Below are positions 38,085 to 50,859 of a stretch of DNA of 64,000 bases, one piece after another. Numbering within the stretch: the first letter of the stretch is position 1; every line of letters begins with the position of its first letter. Source of the stretch: Pisaster brevispinus (Eukaryota; Echinodermata; Asteroidea; Forcipulatida; Asteriidae); assembly GCA_023634235.1 (NCBI GenBank), contig JAMKCF010000054.1, positions 62,001 through 126,000 of the forward strand. Direction: 5' to 3'. The notes beneath the pieces were generated by a model. It worked only from the letters and a program-made list of their open reading frames with translations. It ran no database searches and was not told the DNA's origin. The position numbers and the translations under genes are program-made.

Positions 38085-38950
38085 ATCCAATGTTTGGTTA
38101 GCACAAGACCTACACTGTAGTATGAAATGGGATTATTTGATGTGTTAAAAAATTGACTGCGTTTGTGTGAAGAGTGAACCGTATGTTTAAAAGTGTAAAG
38201 TGTCTTTCATAATATAGAATGTAGAAATACTTTATCTTGAAGAGAACGTTGACTAAACTAATATGTACAGAAATATGAGATCTCATTCAGTCTTTCAGTA
38301 ATTCACATTTTAGAGTAAAACAATGTATTCAGATTTTGTATGTGTATATATGGCCCAAAGATAAAAAGATGATAGTAATATTAGTTTTAATACAAGACTT
38401 ACTATCGGAGTGAGGATAATATTGTTTTGAAATATTTAAGTAACACCATATTTTAAATTCAAATTTTTGATATTTAAGTAAGCTTAAACTACATTTTGGG
38501 GTGATAAGAAGTTATATATTTTAGAAAGAGTTGTACTTTTTAATGTGGCTGATATAACAAGTGAAGGTGGCTGGGTGCCAGTGGCAGTGTACGTCAAAAT
38601 TATCTCTGCTTGTAAGTAGACAATAGACCTAGCTGTAAATCATTTTAAGACAGATGGAGTTTTAGTCGAAAGAAACTTATTCTTGACAAAATATGCAGAG
38701 ACAGGCAAGTGTTGTCACTACTGCTATGACATCACATATTTCCTCATAACATATGCAAACTTAAAAAGCACTTCACCAAGGGCCGACAAAAACCCTAATA
38801 CTTGCACTTAAAAGGTAGACAGATTATGTCAATGTGAAAAGTGAGTTTGTTTTCACAAAATTATAATTTGGAAAGGCATGTAAAAAACCTGTTTTTAGTT
38901 TTTACATCTTTGGTATGAGCACCTAATGTGGTAAAGAGAACATTGTATTA

Positions 38951-39172
38951 AAGGGGACTGTTGCCATGATCATAGCAGGCCTGTGGCTGTACAAGGAGTT
39001 ATAAACTCTCACCCAGTCACTGCACACTCACATGTTTGTCGTTGAGTAACAAAGAGCACTGTCATTATTATATTGTGATGTGACGGCTTGCGCACGCACA
39101 CTGGCAGTAACTTAACTGGGTTTATAATTCCATGTACAGCCACAGGCCTTCTAGGATCATGATGACAGTCCC
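38951..39172. repeat. MITE-like inverted repeat, about 60-bp arms
   Basis: The left arm 38951-39017 (GGGGACTGTTGCCATGATCA, GGCCTGTGGCTGTACA) is matched by the inverted right arm 39115-39172, around about 100 bp. No coding content. Confidence 0.8.
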
Positions 39173-39936
39173 CTCATAACTAGTATCATTACAGGGAGTT
39201 AAACATCATGACATTTTGATGGCTTCACAAATTAAAGAAATCCCTGCTTTTTTTACAAAAGTATGCAAAACGTTAGTTGGTATGCCACCATAGTAGGTAA
39301 CTATATGTATCATAGTAATGATAATTTTTATTTAAACATTACGATGGCTTGAAAATCATCTTCAACTGTTGAGGAATGACTCATTTTTGAAGTGACACCT
39401 TATTTGCGGTGCTTTATGAGGGTTACCAGGCACTGGCACAATTAGAAAAATTCAATGTTTTAAATCAAACACTTTTAATGATTGATGTATTATGCCATTC
39501 TGCAATGATATAATCTACACAATACACGGTTAGTTCTGTACACAGTTGTGCTTTTGATGGTAAATTGTTGGTCGACGTGCTTTGAAATGGTTTATAAACA
39601 GAAATTCAATCTCTTTTATGTATGACATATGTTAGACTGTTGGTTACTGATCAGCAAACAGATTGCTATGCTAGATAATTGTGAAATCTATGACAAAAAC
39701 GTTTATGGAATGTAAGTTTGACAAGGTGTAGATGTTTGTATTTTTATATTTGCAATATACAGAAACTAATTTTACCTAATATTGTATACAGCTGTTCACT
39801 GTAGAGTGACATTATTTCTTCACTCTCCTTGTGTAAACGGTAAAAAAAGGAGCAGCATGAGTTATTCACTACATGATATTACAACTTAAGAAATAACGTT
39901 GCATGAGCGTCATGAAACATTATCAGCAGTTCAGTC

Positions 39937-40524
39937 CAAGGTGGGGACTGAAGTACTACAAGGTGGGGACTGAAGTACTACAGGGTGGGAACTGAAATAC
40001 TACAAGGTGGGGACTGAAGTACTATAGGGTGGGGACTGAAGTACTACAAGGTTGGGACTGAAGTACTACAAGGTTGGGACTGAAGTACTACAAGGTGGGG
40101 ACTGAAGTACTACAAGGTTGGGACTGAAGTACTACAAGGTGGGGACTGAAGTACTACAAGGTGGGGACTGAAGTACTACAAGGTTGGGACTGAAGTACTA
40201 CAAGGTGGGGACTGAAGTACTACAATGTGGGGACTGAAGTACTACAAGGTGGGGACTGAAGTACTACAAGGTTGGGACTGAAGTACTACAAGGTGGGGAC
40301 TGAAGTACTACAAGGTTGGGACTGAAGTACTACAAGGTGGGGACTGAAGTACTACAATGTGGGGACTGAAGTACTACAAGGTTGGGACTGAAGTACTACA
40401 GGGTGGGGACTGAAGTACTACAAGGTTGGGACTGAAGTACTACAAGGTTGGGACTGAAGTACTACAAGGTGGGGACTGAAGTACTACAAGGTGGGGACTG
40501 AAGTACTACAAGGTGGGGACTGAA
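39937..40524. repeat. 22-bp minisatellite, about 27 copies
   Basis: Tandem GGTGGGGACTGAAGTACTAC plus AA. Two main monomer types differ as GGTGGGGAC or GGTTGGGAC. Very low divergence suggests recent expansion. AGTACT is palindromic in each unit. Confidence 0.97.
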
Positions 40525-43325
40525 CAAACACTTGTATAAAAGTTTGAGATTCAATTGATAGTTTTCAAAATGTCCCTGGTAATTTGTTTCACACCTTCAC
40601 CTATAATTTATCAAATGAACTTGACTGGCATTTACATTCTTGATCAGCATTTTGTCAGTATATATTGAAACATTTCCAAGTTGATGTATTCATTTAAATC
40701 CCCAATTAAATCACACAGACAACATTGGTAATTGTGAAAGACAAGTATCCCAAATCTATGTGACCGAACATACACGCGAAATAACAAACCTGTACAAGTT
40801 AAAACTCAATCAATCATCGGAGTGAAAGAAAATAGTGAACAGACCCTTAATATGTTTTCACTTTCTTCAAACATCTGGTGTTGGACTTGCAAGATTAAAT
40901 CTACATGTTTTACATGTACTCATTTCTCAAAAACTATAGCATTTCAGACAAAAATATTTAAGGGAAGTTGTCCACCATGATCATCTTTGTACCATGCTTG
41001 TTATGTGCAAATTTGTGAACAATTATATTCTCAATGTTACCAATGTTAAGATTTTTCTAAGGGTGTAGCATGCAAACACTTCTTTTGAGTCAAGGGTCTG
41101 AATATAACTAATGATTTATTTTAAATGTTTCAACTAGTGCAGGATTCTTATAATATGATGATTAGGGATGAGAAATTTCAGACTTTTATCCGAATTCAGA
41201 CTTGTTTGTGTCTGCCTGGTAACAAAAACCAGCTGTTATTTTCTCCATATATTTATAGAAATCATTATCTTTGATCTCTTATGAATGTACTAGCTCATTT
41301 GAAACCTATTAATATACCATCTATTCTCTTTACGAGGTGTATAAAATGCATCATAGGCATCAGATGTACCTATAGACAAGCCATTGCTTGATATAATTGT
41401 ATAGAATCAATAGAGCCTTCAAAAAAATCATCAATTTCACATAGTTTCCCGAGCAAGGTTGGTTATACACAGGGATAGGCACACTGGGCATGCAGTTGTA
41501 AAACCAAATGGATGTTCCATTCAGACATTTTGTGCAGACCCCTTTGGCATGGCTTTTGTTATGTGCAAACCACACACATTCATACTGTCCTCAACTGGTT
41601 GCACTTTACCGTTATACAAAATTTCCATTTGATTCTTTTGTTCAGTGTTAGAGTTGCTTTGGTGTGATGTTAGGTCCATCCACTTAACCCTCATGTCACC
41701 CTTAACTAGTGTTCCAATGTTAAAGGTAGGGTGTACTTTTGATAATTACTCCACAAGTTAATGACCATAAAACGTTGTAGGAGGGTGTTTTTTTTTTTAA
41801 ATTATTTTCTTGCAACTTTGATGACCAATTGAGCCAAATTTTTCACAGGTTTGTTATTTTATGCATGTTGGGATATACCAAGTGAGGAAAGTGGTTTTTG
41901 ACAATTACCAAAATTATACCCTGCCTTTAAAAGGTTTCTCTGAGAGCTGAATTCATTACATAAGCCTGTCTACATGTTGTAGTAGAAGGCTAGATGTCCA
42001 AAATGACATGTACTCCATAGTGACCATCACTTGATTGGTTAGGACTTAAATTTCATTGTAACAGACAAAAAGCTACTTTGCCTCTGGTAATGAATCTGTC
42101 AGATTTTGAAATGTAAGGTAGTCGATAATTTAAATACTTTCCCAGAAAAAGTTGTTAGCAGAAATATGTTTAGTAAACCAATAAAAGTTTGTCACAATGC
42201 ATGCTCTCACTGTGGATTCGCTTGCATGCATCGCTCACTTCAAGTCACTGGCAAAAAAGAATTTCTTTTCAATATTGCTTAGTGCTGGAAAACTAATTTA
42301 GCAGTAACTTCATACTAGTTTCAATTTTTCTAATTGGTGTCTGCAACTAAATCTGGCTCACCAAGATTTTCTGATCAGCAGGTACAGGAATTTTGACCTC
42401 AAAGAACTATTTTGAAATGGAGAAGTTGGGTGTGGTATGTAATGCTAATTCTCCTGAAAACAGGCAGAATACACCGTTTGAAACATCAAAACAACACCAA
42501 TGAATCCTTCACAGCCAACATTCCTTCCAGAACAATTTTTCACATGGTTGTTCCAACAAGTTTTACTAGAAATAGTAACTTCTCACCTTTCTTATATTGT
42601 ACAAACTGCCAGCTATGCTAAGGATTGTGATATTGTACAAACTGACAGCGGATTGTGATATGGTACAATCTCGATAAGGCTTAAAGGAAAAAAAACTATA
42701 AGAATATAAATATTTTTTGACAGAAATAGAAGTCGAGAGTTCTTATGCGTCTTATGTTTCACTATGGATATTTTAATATTTTATAAATATATGCAATATC
42801 AGTAAAATACACGGTGTCTATAGAAGTTAATGGAATTGTAAAGTCACACCATTGGTATACAAATGTATATTTATCGGTCAAGTGATTGTATGGAAATAGA
42901 TAATGTTGTGCCTTTTGGTGATTTTATGTATATAATATGGGCTGTGATTAAAATATTTTGTGGAAGAATTAAAATTTGGTTTTTGTAAATTCAAGTGTGT
43001 ATCTGTTGAGTTGAGATAACTATCCTGTGAAAGTTTGAGCTCAATTGGTCATCAGAATCATGAGAAAAGAGAAAAAGAAAGTTTTCTGTTTTCAAACAAT
43101 GTGGTTTTGGACTCTCAAGATCAAAACTAATTGTTTATCTTCAGACTTTCTTGAAAGAAGCAAACTTACCATCGCAGAGATGTCAAGACTTGCGTTTGTT
43201 ATTACCAGACTTTCAGAAAGCTGTATCAAAGGATGTATATAAACCTCTAAAATGAAATAAGATTCTCGTTTCCAAATTATGAGGAAAGTGTTATTCAATT
43301 TGCAGTTTTCATTCTCATACTATCT

Positions 43326-43480
43326 CACCCCTGAAATCTCCATTTGGATTTACACATCAACTACCCCTGAAATCTCCATTTGGATTTACACATCAACTAC
43401 CCCTGAAATCTCTATTTGGATTTACACATCAACTACCCCTGAAATCTCTATTTGGATTTACACATCAACTACCCCCACCC
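43326..43480. repeat. 36-bp tandem repeat, 4 copies
   Basis: Four near-identical copies of CCCCTGAAATCTCCATTTGG followed by ATTTACACATCAACTA. The period is a multiple of three, so a frame stays open across it; not a gene. Confidence 0.95.
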
Positions 43481-44056
43481 CAATCCTGCAAGATTGAATT
43501 CCTTGTATCTTAGGTTATAACTTCCTCCCAGACAGATGTAGACATTTCTTGTTCAATTTCCCAGAACCTCTGGTAGTTCCTTGCAAGATAAGGTTATGTA
43601 AATACACCTAGCTCAGTGAATGTAGAAAAGTAAACAAAGTATTCCAATCACCTGGCTTTCATGAACACACTAAACATGATACAACAGACCAGGAATTAAA
43701 CCATGGCCTTGGCCTTGTGTTTTGTCAGTTTGTCTGGGATTTTGTTCACTTTATTATTGTGCCACTTGGCAATCAAAATATCAGGGGGTGTTTGGGAAGT
43801 AATTTGCTTGCACATGAAGATAGCACATCAAATTTACAAAAAGTAAGTTATGAAATTGAAATTACTGTCTTTAGTAGTAGTAGTACCAATTACATACCAC
43901 ATAGGCATGATAACTGGCTCTTAGGGAAAGAAAGTACAAACATGTTTTTGAGTACAAGGGCTGATCTATATGTAATTATGGTAAAGGCTTTTTATACACT
44001 TTAATAAGGAGTCAGTCACAATTCTCAACATTTTAATGAGTGTACACACCGTACGC

Positions 44057-44072
44057 GGGGGGGGGGGGGGGG
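44057..44072 (+). repeat. G16 homopolymer
   Basis: Sixteen consecutive G after GTACGC. Confidence 0.9.
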
Positions 44073-47037
44073 TTAGAATACACGCTTTATAAAATAAAAT
44101 GTTATGTTTATTATTCGTATCATGCCAGAAGTCAATGGCTAAATTCACAATAAACATGCAATAGACAATTGCAAAATTGTAATGTCAAAAAAAAAAACCC
44201 AATTTCATTTTTTTTTTCTGAGGGCACAAATATTCGGAAATCAGATTAAAGTGGAAATAACATGGTGTACTTTTAAGTTGCATTCTATCCTTTACAATGA
44301 GTCTTCACACTTGACTACATCAACTTACAACAGTCATGATTACATTTATTCTGTACATTTCCTTGTTCACATACAATGTTCGTTAATGCAGTAAGTATAA
44401 TGAGCACATCCAATGCCGACACTGGAATTAGTTTGGTGTGTCTCATTTAATGGAAAGAAAAGCCTACTTTTTATCGCCATTTCACTACCATATTATAAAA
44501 GATCACACATTAACAATATCCCAATTACCTTACATGTCAGTATTTACAATGCTTAATGAAATGGAATACAGTAATTGATCTTACAAATTAACTGGCACAA
44601 CAATCCCCTTTGTAGCAATTTTTATAAAGTATAAAGAAAACAAAAATCAGGGAATACATTTGTGGAAATGATAAAATTTTTGTCCTGGAATGCATGGAAT
44701 TGTTTAATTTGGTCACTACATCATTGGTGCTTATCAGATAAAACCGCAGTTTGAAGGAAAGTATAATGAAAAACAGCTTTTTAATAACAGCAGATGTATT
44801 AATCTTGTCTTAATTTATTAATAATATTTTATTAATCTTGATCAAAGTTCTTATTTCAAAGGTAATGTATCCTAGTAAAAATGAATGTGAAGACTTGCTT
44901 TAAAAACATCAAAACAAATCTGCATTTACAGCACCATTTGCTGTAAATGCAGAATTTTTAGTGTTGCTTGGCATACACTTATCACTTAACAAACTCATGG
45001 ATTCCCTGCATTTCTCTTCAAACGGTAAGGAAATGGTTATATCAAAGTCAAAATCAACTAAATGCCTGCTAATGCTTTTTCTTTTCAGCTGTTCAAATTT
45101 TTGGTTAGAAGTTTTCAACAACAAAAAATGTATGCTTGTGTAAAGGGCTTTGAGGCTGGTCATAAATGTAGAATTGTTAGTGTTGCTTGGCAAAGCATTC
45201 AATATTATTTGTACGTATAACACTCGGCACTCAATTAACATACATAAATTATTCCCTGCCTTTCTCAAGCACAATTATTTGTTGTATTACTACCATGGCG
45301 ACAATGGAAACAACTAAGCAGGAGTTACCCTATGCTCCCTGGAATATTGTAATATCTCATCAAATTAGACAATCACTCTTTGTTAACATAAACACTATTC
45401 CAATGATATACAAATAATATAATTTTGTTTATAGAAAAATAAATTAGTAAATTAGAATACAGAATTGCAGTATAAATTAATTTCAAATTGCAGACATCTA
45501 AAAAAAAAAACCCAGTATTTGAGGAAAAGCGATAGATGGAGTATTTCTTGAAAAGGAAACTGAAGTGAGTAGGAATACTTGTCATGCTTTAGATAAAATT
45601 GTGTTGTACAAAAAACAAAACAATGAATAATTACTAGGATGAAAGCTTACCAATGCGTAAGAAAACTGTTCCCTGATTACTAGTTTTTATTTTGGTGTTC
45701 CAAATCAAAATTAGAACATAAATGAACATTCTCAAAGTTGCATAAAAGACAAAAAAAACCTTTCCGGTCACTTTTTGGTACTGATTTTGTTAACACCGAG
45801 AAAAAACGAGAAAAAATTGAACATAAATTTTGATAAAGTTTTTGTAGGTCGCTTTTGTGGTGTTTATTGCCCAGTCCAGTAGGTCAATTTGTTGTAAATG
45901 CACAGCATTGGTTTCACAAATTATTCTCTTTACTACCTCCAGCTCCAAGGTTGAAATAAAAATGCTGATTAATTTGATCAGACTTCCTTGTTTCAATGGT
46001 CAAAAGCCATTATCAACAATTTTTTTTACATTCTTTTAATTGTTTAAGTCTTTGCAACCTGAGTGAAAGGTATATATATCTAGTGCAATTTACAAATAAA
46101 AACACAGCTTTTCTTTGGGGTGTAATGATGGAATTACATCTGCCTAATAAGATACAGAAGGCCTCTGCCTTTAAGCCTACAGTTACTCAGTGGAATGAAG
46201 TATAGCTTGGTAATCTATTTATGTATTTATTTGAAAATAAACCTTTCTAAAGTTTACAAAATTGGGAATATGTGATCATGACATTATAGAAATGATTTTT
46301 TGAGTTGATTTCAACAATGGGGATGATCAGTTCCTTCAGATTGACATCTTTCTAGAATGAAACCTCAAACTTCCAGCTACTGTAACCCTATTGGGTTCCC
46401 TCAAAGGGAAGTCCACAAACAAATAAATCAATTTTAGATATGGTAGGAAAAACTCCTGGGTGGGGAACCATGTTAGGTACGGACCAAACCCCAATTTACA
46501 AGTAAGGCTGTGGTACAAGGTTGGATTTGAACCAAGAAGTGAAAGGCAGTTTGGGTGAGATCCTATTACGCTTACTCATTCACCCATACAGATAAACACG
46601 TTTGACGAACCAGGTAGAATCTGGCAAGGGGTTCAAACTCTATAAAAGTCGGGCCTCAAGCTCAGCTGGATTACAACCATACTTCAACAAAGAGTGAGCA
46701 TCTTTTTGCTAGCCTGACCAAATCCCCAAAAGGGACACATCTTCTTTCTCCTTCCTGACTTTGGTTATGAGTTGAAAAAGATCACGAAGATCTACTTCTT
46801 AGTGACATGATATCACCAAACCATATTTGTGCACTTGACCTTTTGTTAGTTCACCAAATAAAACATTTAAAGAAAACCTTTATATTCTACAGAGACATAA
46901 TGTCCCTTAATTACTTATAAAAGCACAGAATGGGATTCAAACAGTCTTCAACTGACATTCTTCCCTAAAACACAAACCTCTATAATATTTGTACAAATGT
47001 TATTTACAATTTCCAATCAAATCAATATCTAGCATAT

Positions 47038-47171
47038 ATATATATAACACTATATAGTGGATTTTATATATATATATAACTCTGACAAAGGTCCGGTTTG
47101 GATCGAAAGCTAAGGCCATCTCCCCATCTAATTTCATATATAACTATATATATATATATAAAATCCACTAA
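47038..47171. repeat. TA-rich inverted repeat
   Basis: Around 47050-47078 the sequence TATAGTGGATTTTATATATA is mirrored at 47140-47170 by TATATATATAAAATCCACTA. The loop holds a GC-richer word (GGTCCGGTTTGGATCGAAAG). Probably a hairpin or small MITE grown around TA microsatellites. Confidence 0.75.
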
Positions 47172-47616
47172 ATTGGATTTTAAGTGTTCGTTACTAAAAA
47201 AGGACTTGTGTTAGATTTCATTAAATTGCATTACTTGTGAATACACTCTGCATGGAGTTTTTGTGACTGGCATGTTTTATTGAGTGAAACTCCAACCACC
47301 TAGTCTGGAGACCCTCCCATATCCTCTAAAATACTCCACTCCATGGTAATTCAATATGCCTTGCCCAGTGTTAACCAAATCCTCCAATGAATACAACTTC
47401 CTCAATAAGATTTTTAAGGAATTAGAAGGTTTACAGTTTTTAATTAATAACTTTATTTTAAACTAATTCTCTACGATCTAACCAATGTAAGTAAGTCCTT
47501 GAGCTTTGACACACAAAGGCAGCTTTAAACTTGAAGGATTAGAAGCTAAAGTAATCCAATAAATATAAGAAATGTGAACAAAATGTCACCCCCCCAAAAA
47601 ACAATAACCGTAAAAT

Positions 47617-47620
47617 AAAA

Positions 47621-47679
<59 letters not shown>

Positions 47680-47684
47680 ATGAA

Positions 47685-47727
<43 letters not shown>

Positions 47728-47740
47728 ATGAATGAATGAA

Positions 47741-47783
<43 letters not shown>

Positions 47784-47786
47784 ATA
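47617..47786. repeat. AAAT microsatellite, about 170 bp
   Basis: Nearly pure AAAT/TAAA repeat with a few TGAA variants. It yields open minus-strand frames of YLFI repeats that are not genes. Confidence 0.97.
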
Positions 47787-48197
47787 CAAACAAAATAACT
47801 AACTAAATAAAACAAAATGACCATCATAAAAGAAGAAAGAAAAGTAAGAAATCCCTGTTTTGGGACATCACTCTTGATCGGTATGTGCAGCTAATCCTTT
47901 AGCAATGTGTTTCCAGAGGAAAGAAAAGCAAAGTTACTCAAACTGGAAATGTTTTGTTTGGTTTAAAAAACACCTTTCTTGCACACTCACTTGATAAAAT
48001 TTAAGCACTTTAGAACTACTTTTCATAGAAAGCTGCAGAGAAAACATCTGTGACAATGGAATTCTAAAATAAAAGGCACACATTAATGGGCCATTTCAAT
48101 ATAACTTTTCAGTTAAAACCCAAGTTAAAAAACAGTACGACATGTATTTGAAGAAGAATGTATTCATGGACAAACCCAGGGTACTGTGCGAGTTCAT

Positions 48198-48930
48198 CAT
48201 GGAGTTCACCCTACTTCACTAAACATCCAGCCATTTTACATCTGTAATCATGGAGATCGCCCAACTTCAACGCAAATCCTAAACATTTTGCATCTGCAAT
48301 CATGGAGCTCACCCTACTTCAACACAAATCCAAATATTTTGCATCTGATGGATCTCACCCTACTTCAACGCAAATCCAAATATTTTGCATCTGATGGATC
48401 TCACCCTACTTCAACACAAATCCAAATATTTTGCATCTGATGGATCTCACCCTACTTCACCACAAATCCAAATATTTTGCATCTGATGGATCTCACCCTA
48501 CTTCAACGCAAATCCAAATATTTTGCATCTGATGGATCTCACCCTACTTCACCACAAATCCAAATATTTTGCATCTGATGGATCTCACCCTACTTCAACG
48601 CAAATCCAAATATTTTGCATCTGATGGATCTCACCCTACTTCAACGCAAATCCAAATATTTTGCATCTGATGGATCTCACCCTACTTCACCACAAATCCA
48701 AATATTTTGCATCTGATGGATCTCACCCTACTTCACCACAAATCCAAATATTTTGCATCTGATGGATCTCACCCTACTTCAACACAAATCCAAATATTTT
48801 GCATCTGATGGATCTCACCCTACTTCAACGCAAATCCAAATATTTTGCATCTGATGGATCTCACCCTACTTCAACACAAATCCAAATATTTTGCATCTGC
48901 AATCATGGAGCTCACCCTACTTCCCACCAC
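48198..48930. repeat. 46-bp minisatellite, about 15 copies
   Basis: Unit GGATCTCACCCTACTTCAAC, then RCAAATCCAAATATTTTGCATCTGAT-type sequence. Outer copies carry an extra CAATCATGGAGCT in place of GATGGATCT, so the inner copies look like a later, shorter derivative that expanded. Confidence 0.93.
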
Positions 48931-49070
48931 ATAGCTGGGACCAGTCACACAAAGATGATAAGCATTAACGAAAAACTTGCTGAACAAAAAACGGTTAATC
49001 AATCAAAATGCAAAGTAGTAATCATGGCTTGTTGTTGGTTCCATGTGTATTTTTTAATTTTGTTTTTAGT

Positions 49071-49092
49071 GGGGGGCGGGGGGGGGGGGGGG
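49071..49092 (+). repeat. G-run, 22 bp with one C
   Basis: Six G, one C, then 15 G. Confidence 0.9.
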
Positions 49093-49519
49093 ATGAAGCA
49101 ATACTTTCAGGACGATAGCCTTATGCAACAAGGCCCACTGCAGGGCAATCAGCACCATGGGTCCATTGTTATACAGCTGCTAATGCACAAAATTAAAGTA
49201 TGTTTATTTGCAGCTGACATACTAGTACTCTGAATACTTTGTACATGTAGTCACATAATAAGAGTACATAAGACTGATTTAAGAAGGGGATGAGGTATGG
49301 TGAGTTTATATGGGTGATGATAATGGGGAAGAATGCACATATGTACTCACAGAGTGTGCAAGTCTTGTGTGTAATCTCTGGGAACTGTTTGGAAACCTTC
49401 CATACAGAGTTCTCCATGTGAAGAAAGCAAAATCTTTCACTTTCTTCAACTGATTGAGATTTGCAAACTTTTTCGGATAATGGATATGCCATTTATTTAA
49501 CCCTTTAGAGACCAAGGCA

Positions 49520-49715
49520 AAATTTCATAAAGCTGTTATGCAGAAAATTGTGCTAAGCTTTTCTTATTTTTATGGTGAGCAAAATTTAGTAGGGAACCAT
49601 TCAGAACAATGTCAAATATTTTGTCTTCTGCCTGGTAACCTGCTTCTGCTTGGCACAATTTTTCTGCGCTAAGCAGTTTTTGTGCTGAACAGCATGAATG
49701 TAATCAAGCCCATAG
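49520..49715. repeat. Dispersed AATTTCATAAAG / CTTAGCA repeat, copy
   Basis: Starts AAAATTTCATAAAGCTGTTA and has words such as GTGCTAAGC, CTGCCTGGTAACC and CTGCGCTAAGCAG, ending near CAAGCCC. A related copy at 58445-58625 has inverted ends CCCAATTTCATGAAG and TTATGAAATTGGG, typical of a MITE. Partial relatives occur near 25128, 26215 and 32350. Confidence 0.6.
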
Positions 49716-50289
49716 TGACTGCAAGTAGCTTGAACACTTACCCCAATACCAACCAAAAGATGACTGCACTGTTGAACCTTGCCATAAAGGTCATGGTACA
49801 GGTCATGTCAACTTTTAAAAATACTTTAATTCTTATTCAGGTATTTTCTACAGTTGGATAAGTAAAACAACTGCTCTTTCATGTTCTTCCCTTCCCAGGC
49901 AATTTTACTAAAAATTTCACCAAATTTAAAAACAAATTAAGCAATATCTGGGTGTCGTCGATGATATTTACGATGTTCATAAACACTGCTTCAGGACACA
50001 CTCCTAAAAAATGGTTACCAAAAATGATAAAATGCATTATTTTAAATGAAGACATTTAAAAAAAACTATTGCATGAAAATGAGTTGTCGACTTTGAATAC
50101 AGCATTAACAAAAAACTTGATAAAAATGAGTGAAACAACTTCTCTGGTGCTCAAAGCGCAATTTAGTTACTTTTACTTTACTTGCCACTTTGCAACTTTA
50201 CCAAATCCCGCTTGATAGGAAAGTGAACTTACAATGCTTTCTAACCACATCCATGAGGAGCACATTAAAATTACATTTGCTGAATACTT

Positions 50290-50525
50290 GTGGACACACA
50301 CCATAGAGAAGGAACGATACTCTTTGTGTCACTTAAGAGTGTGGGTTTGATTTCCGGTCATGATGATTGTGTCCTTGAGTAAGACACTTACCTATAACTT
50401 CTTCTCTTCATCCACAAGCTACTGGGTACCTGTCAGGGTAAGATGATTTTTGTGTGGTGCACTACATGCTGAACAGCATGGACTGCAAATATAACCAGGG
50501 TAATAGTGAGTATCATACTTGGCAG
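50290..50525 (+). mobile_element. tRNA-derived SINE fragment
   Basis: Shares the body of the SINE at 60145-60415 in order: GTGTGGGTTTGATTTCCGGT (degenerate B box), TGTCCTTGAGTAAGACACTT, CTACTGGGTACCTGTCAGGG, GGTGCACTACATGC and ATAACCAGGGTAATA. The tRNA-like head is poorly kept. Confidence 0.75.
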
Positions 50526-50740
50526 ATACCAGCACTGTATTCATTGTCCACCATTACAATGTCAATACAAAACTAATGACTTCTTCTTAAGTTAGTTTAA
50601 CTTGAAAAACTGCCAAGACGATCATACCAATGACACCCGGTATCTTGATGTTTCTTTCCCTGGAACCAGCCATAGTATTAAACTAACCAACTTGGTGTTA
50701 ATATTGTGCAAAATTCCCCTTTCCTTTCACCAAAAATGTC

Positions 50741-50746
50741 TTTATT
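50741..50746 (-). promoter_or_regulatory. Candidate polyadenylation signal of LIM gene
   Basis: AATAAA on the minus strand, 114 bp past the stop codon at 50860-50862. It is the nearest good signal I noticed. Confidence 0.5.
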
Positions 50747-50859
50747 AACTACCACAATTACAAACACTAGAATAAGTACACAGCGATATAAAATACAATC
50801 ATTTGCATAAATTTAAAGTTACATACTCCTACCACCCTTTGTTACCCTACTTATCATAA

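Larger units (their letters stand above)
38085..50859. other. Long gene-poor region between satellite and LIM gene
   Basis: About 12.8 kb with no coding region that I can support. It contains the repeats listed separately at 38951, 39937, 43326, 47038, 47617, 48198, 49520 and 50290. The strongest open frames are single, short and of random-looking composition. Positions 44947 and 45166 share a short duplicated motif (TTAGTGTTGCTTGGCA). Confidence 0.5.

Noticed and set aside
44909..45274. 121-codon minus-strand frame
   Set aside because: Contains a small duplicated segment but no recognisable domain, no splice or promoter support, and random-like composition.
47539..47827. Minus-strand frames of YLFI repeats resembling membrane proteins
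   Set aside because: Produced by the AAAT microsatellite, whose four-base unit gives a 12-base repeat in any frame.
48198..48930. Possible CRISPR-like repeat/spacer array
   Set aside because: The 46-bp units are contiguous with no unique spacers, and the setting is a eukaryotic genome; it is a minisatellite.
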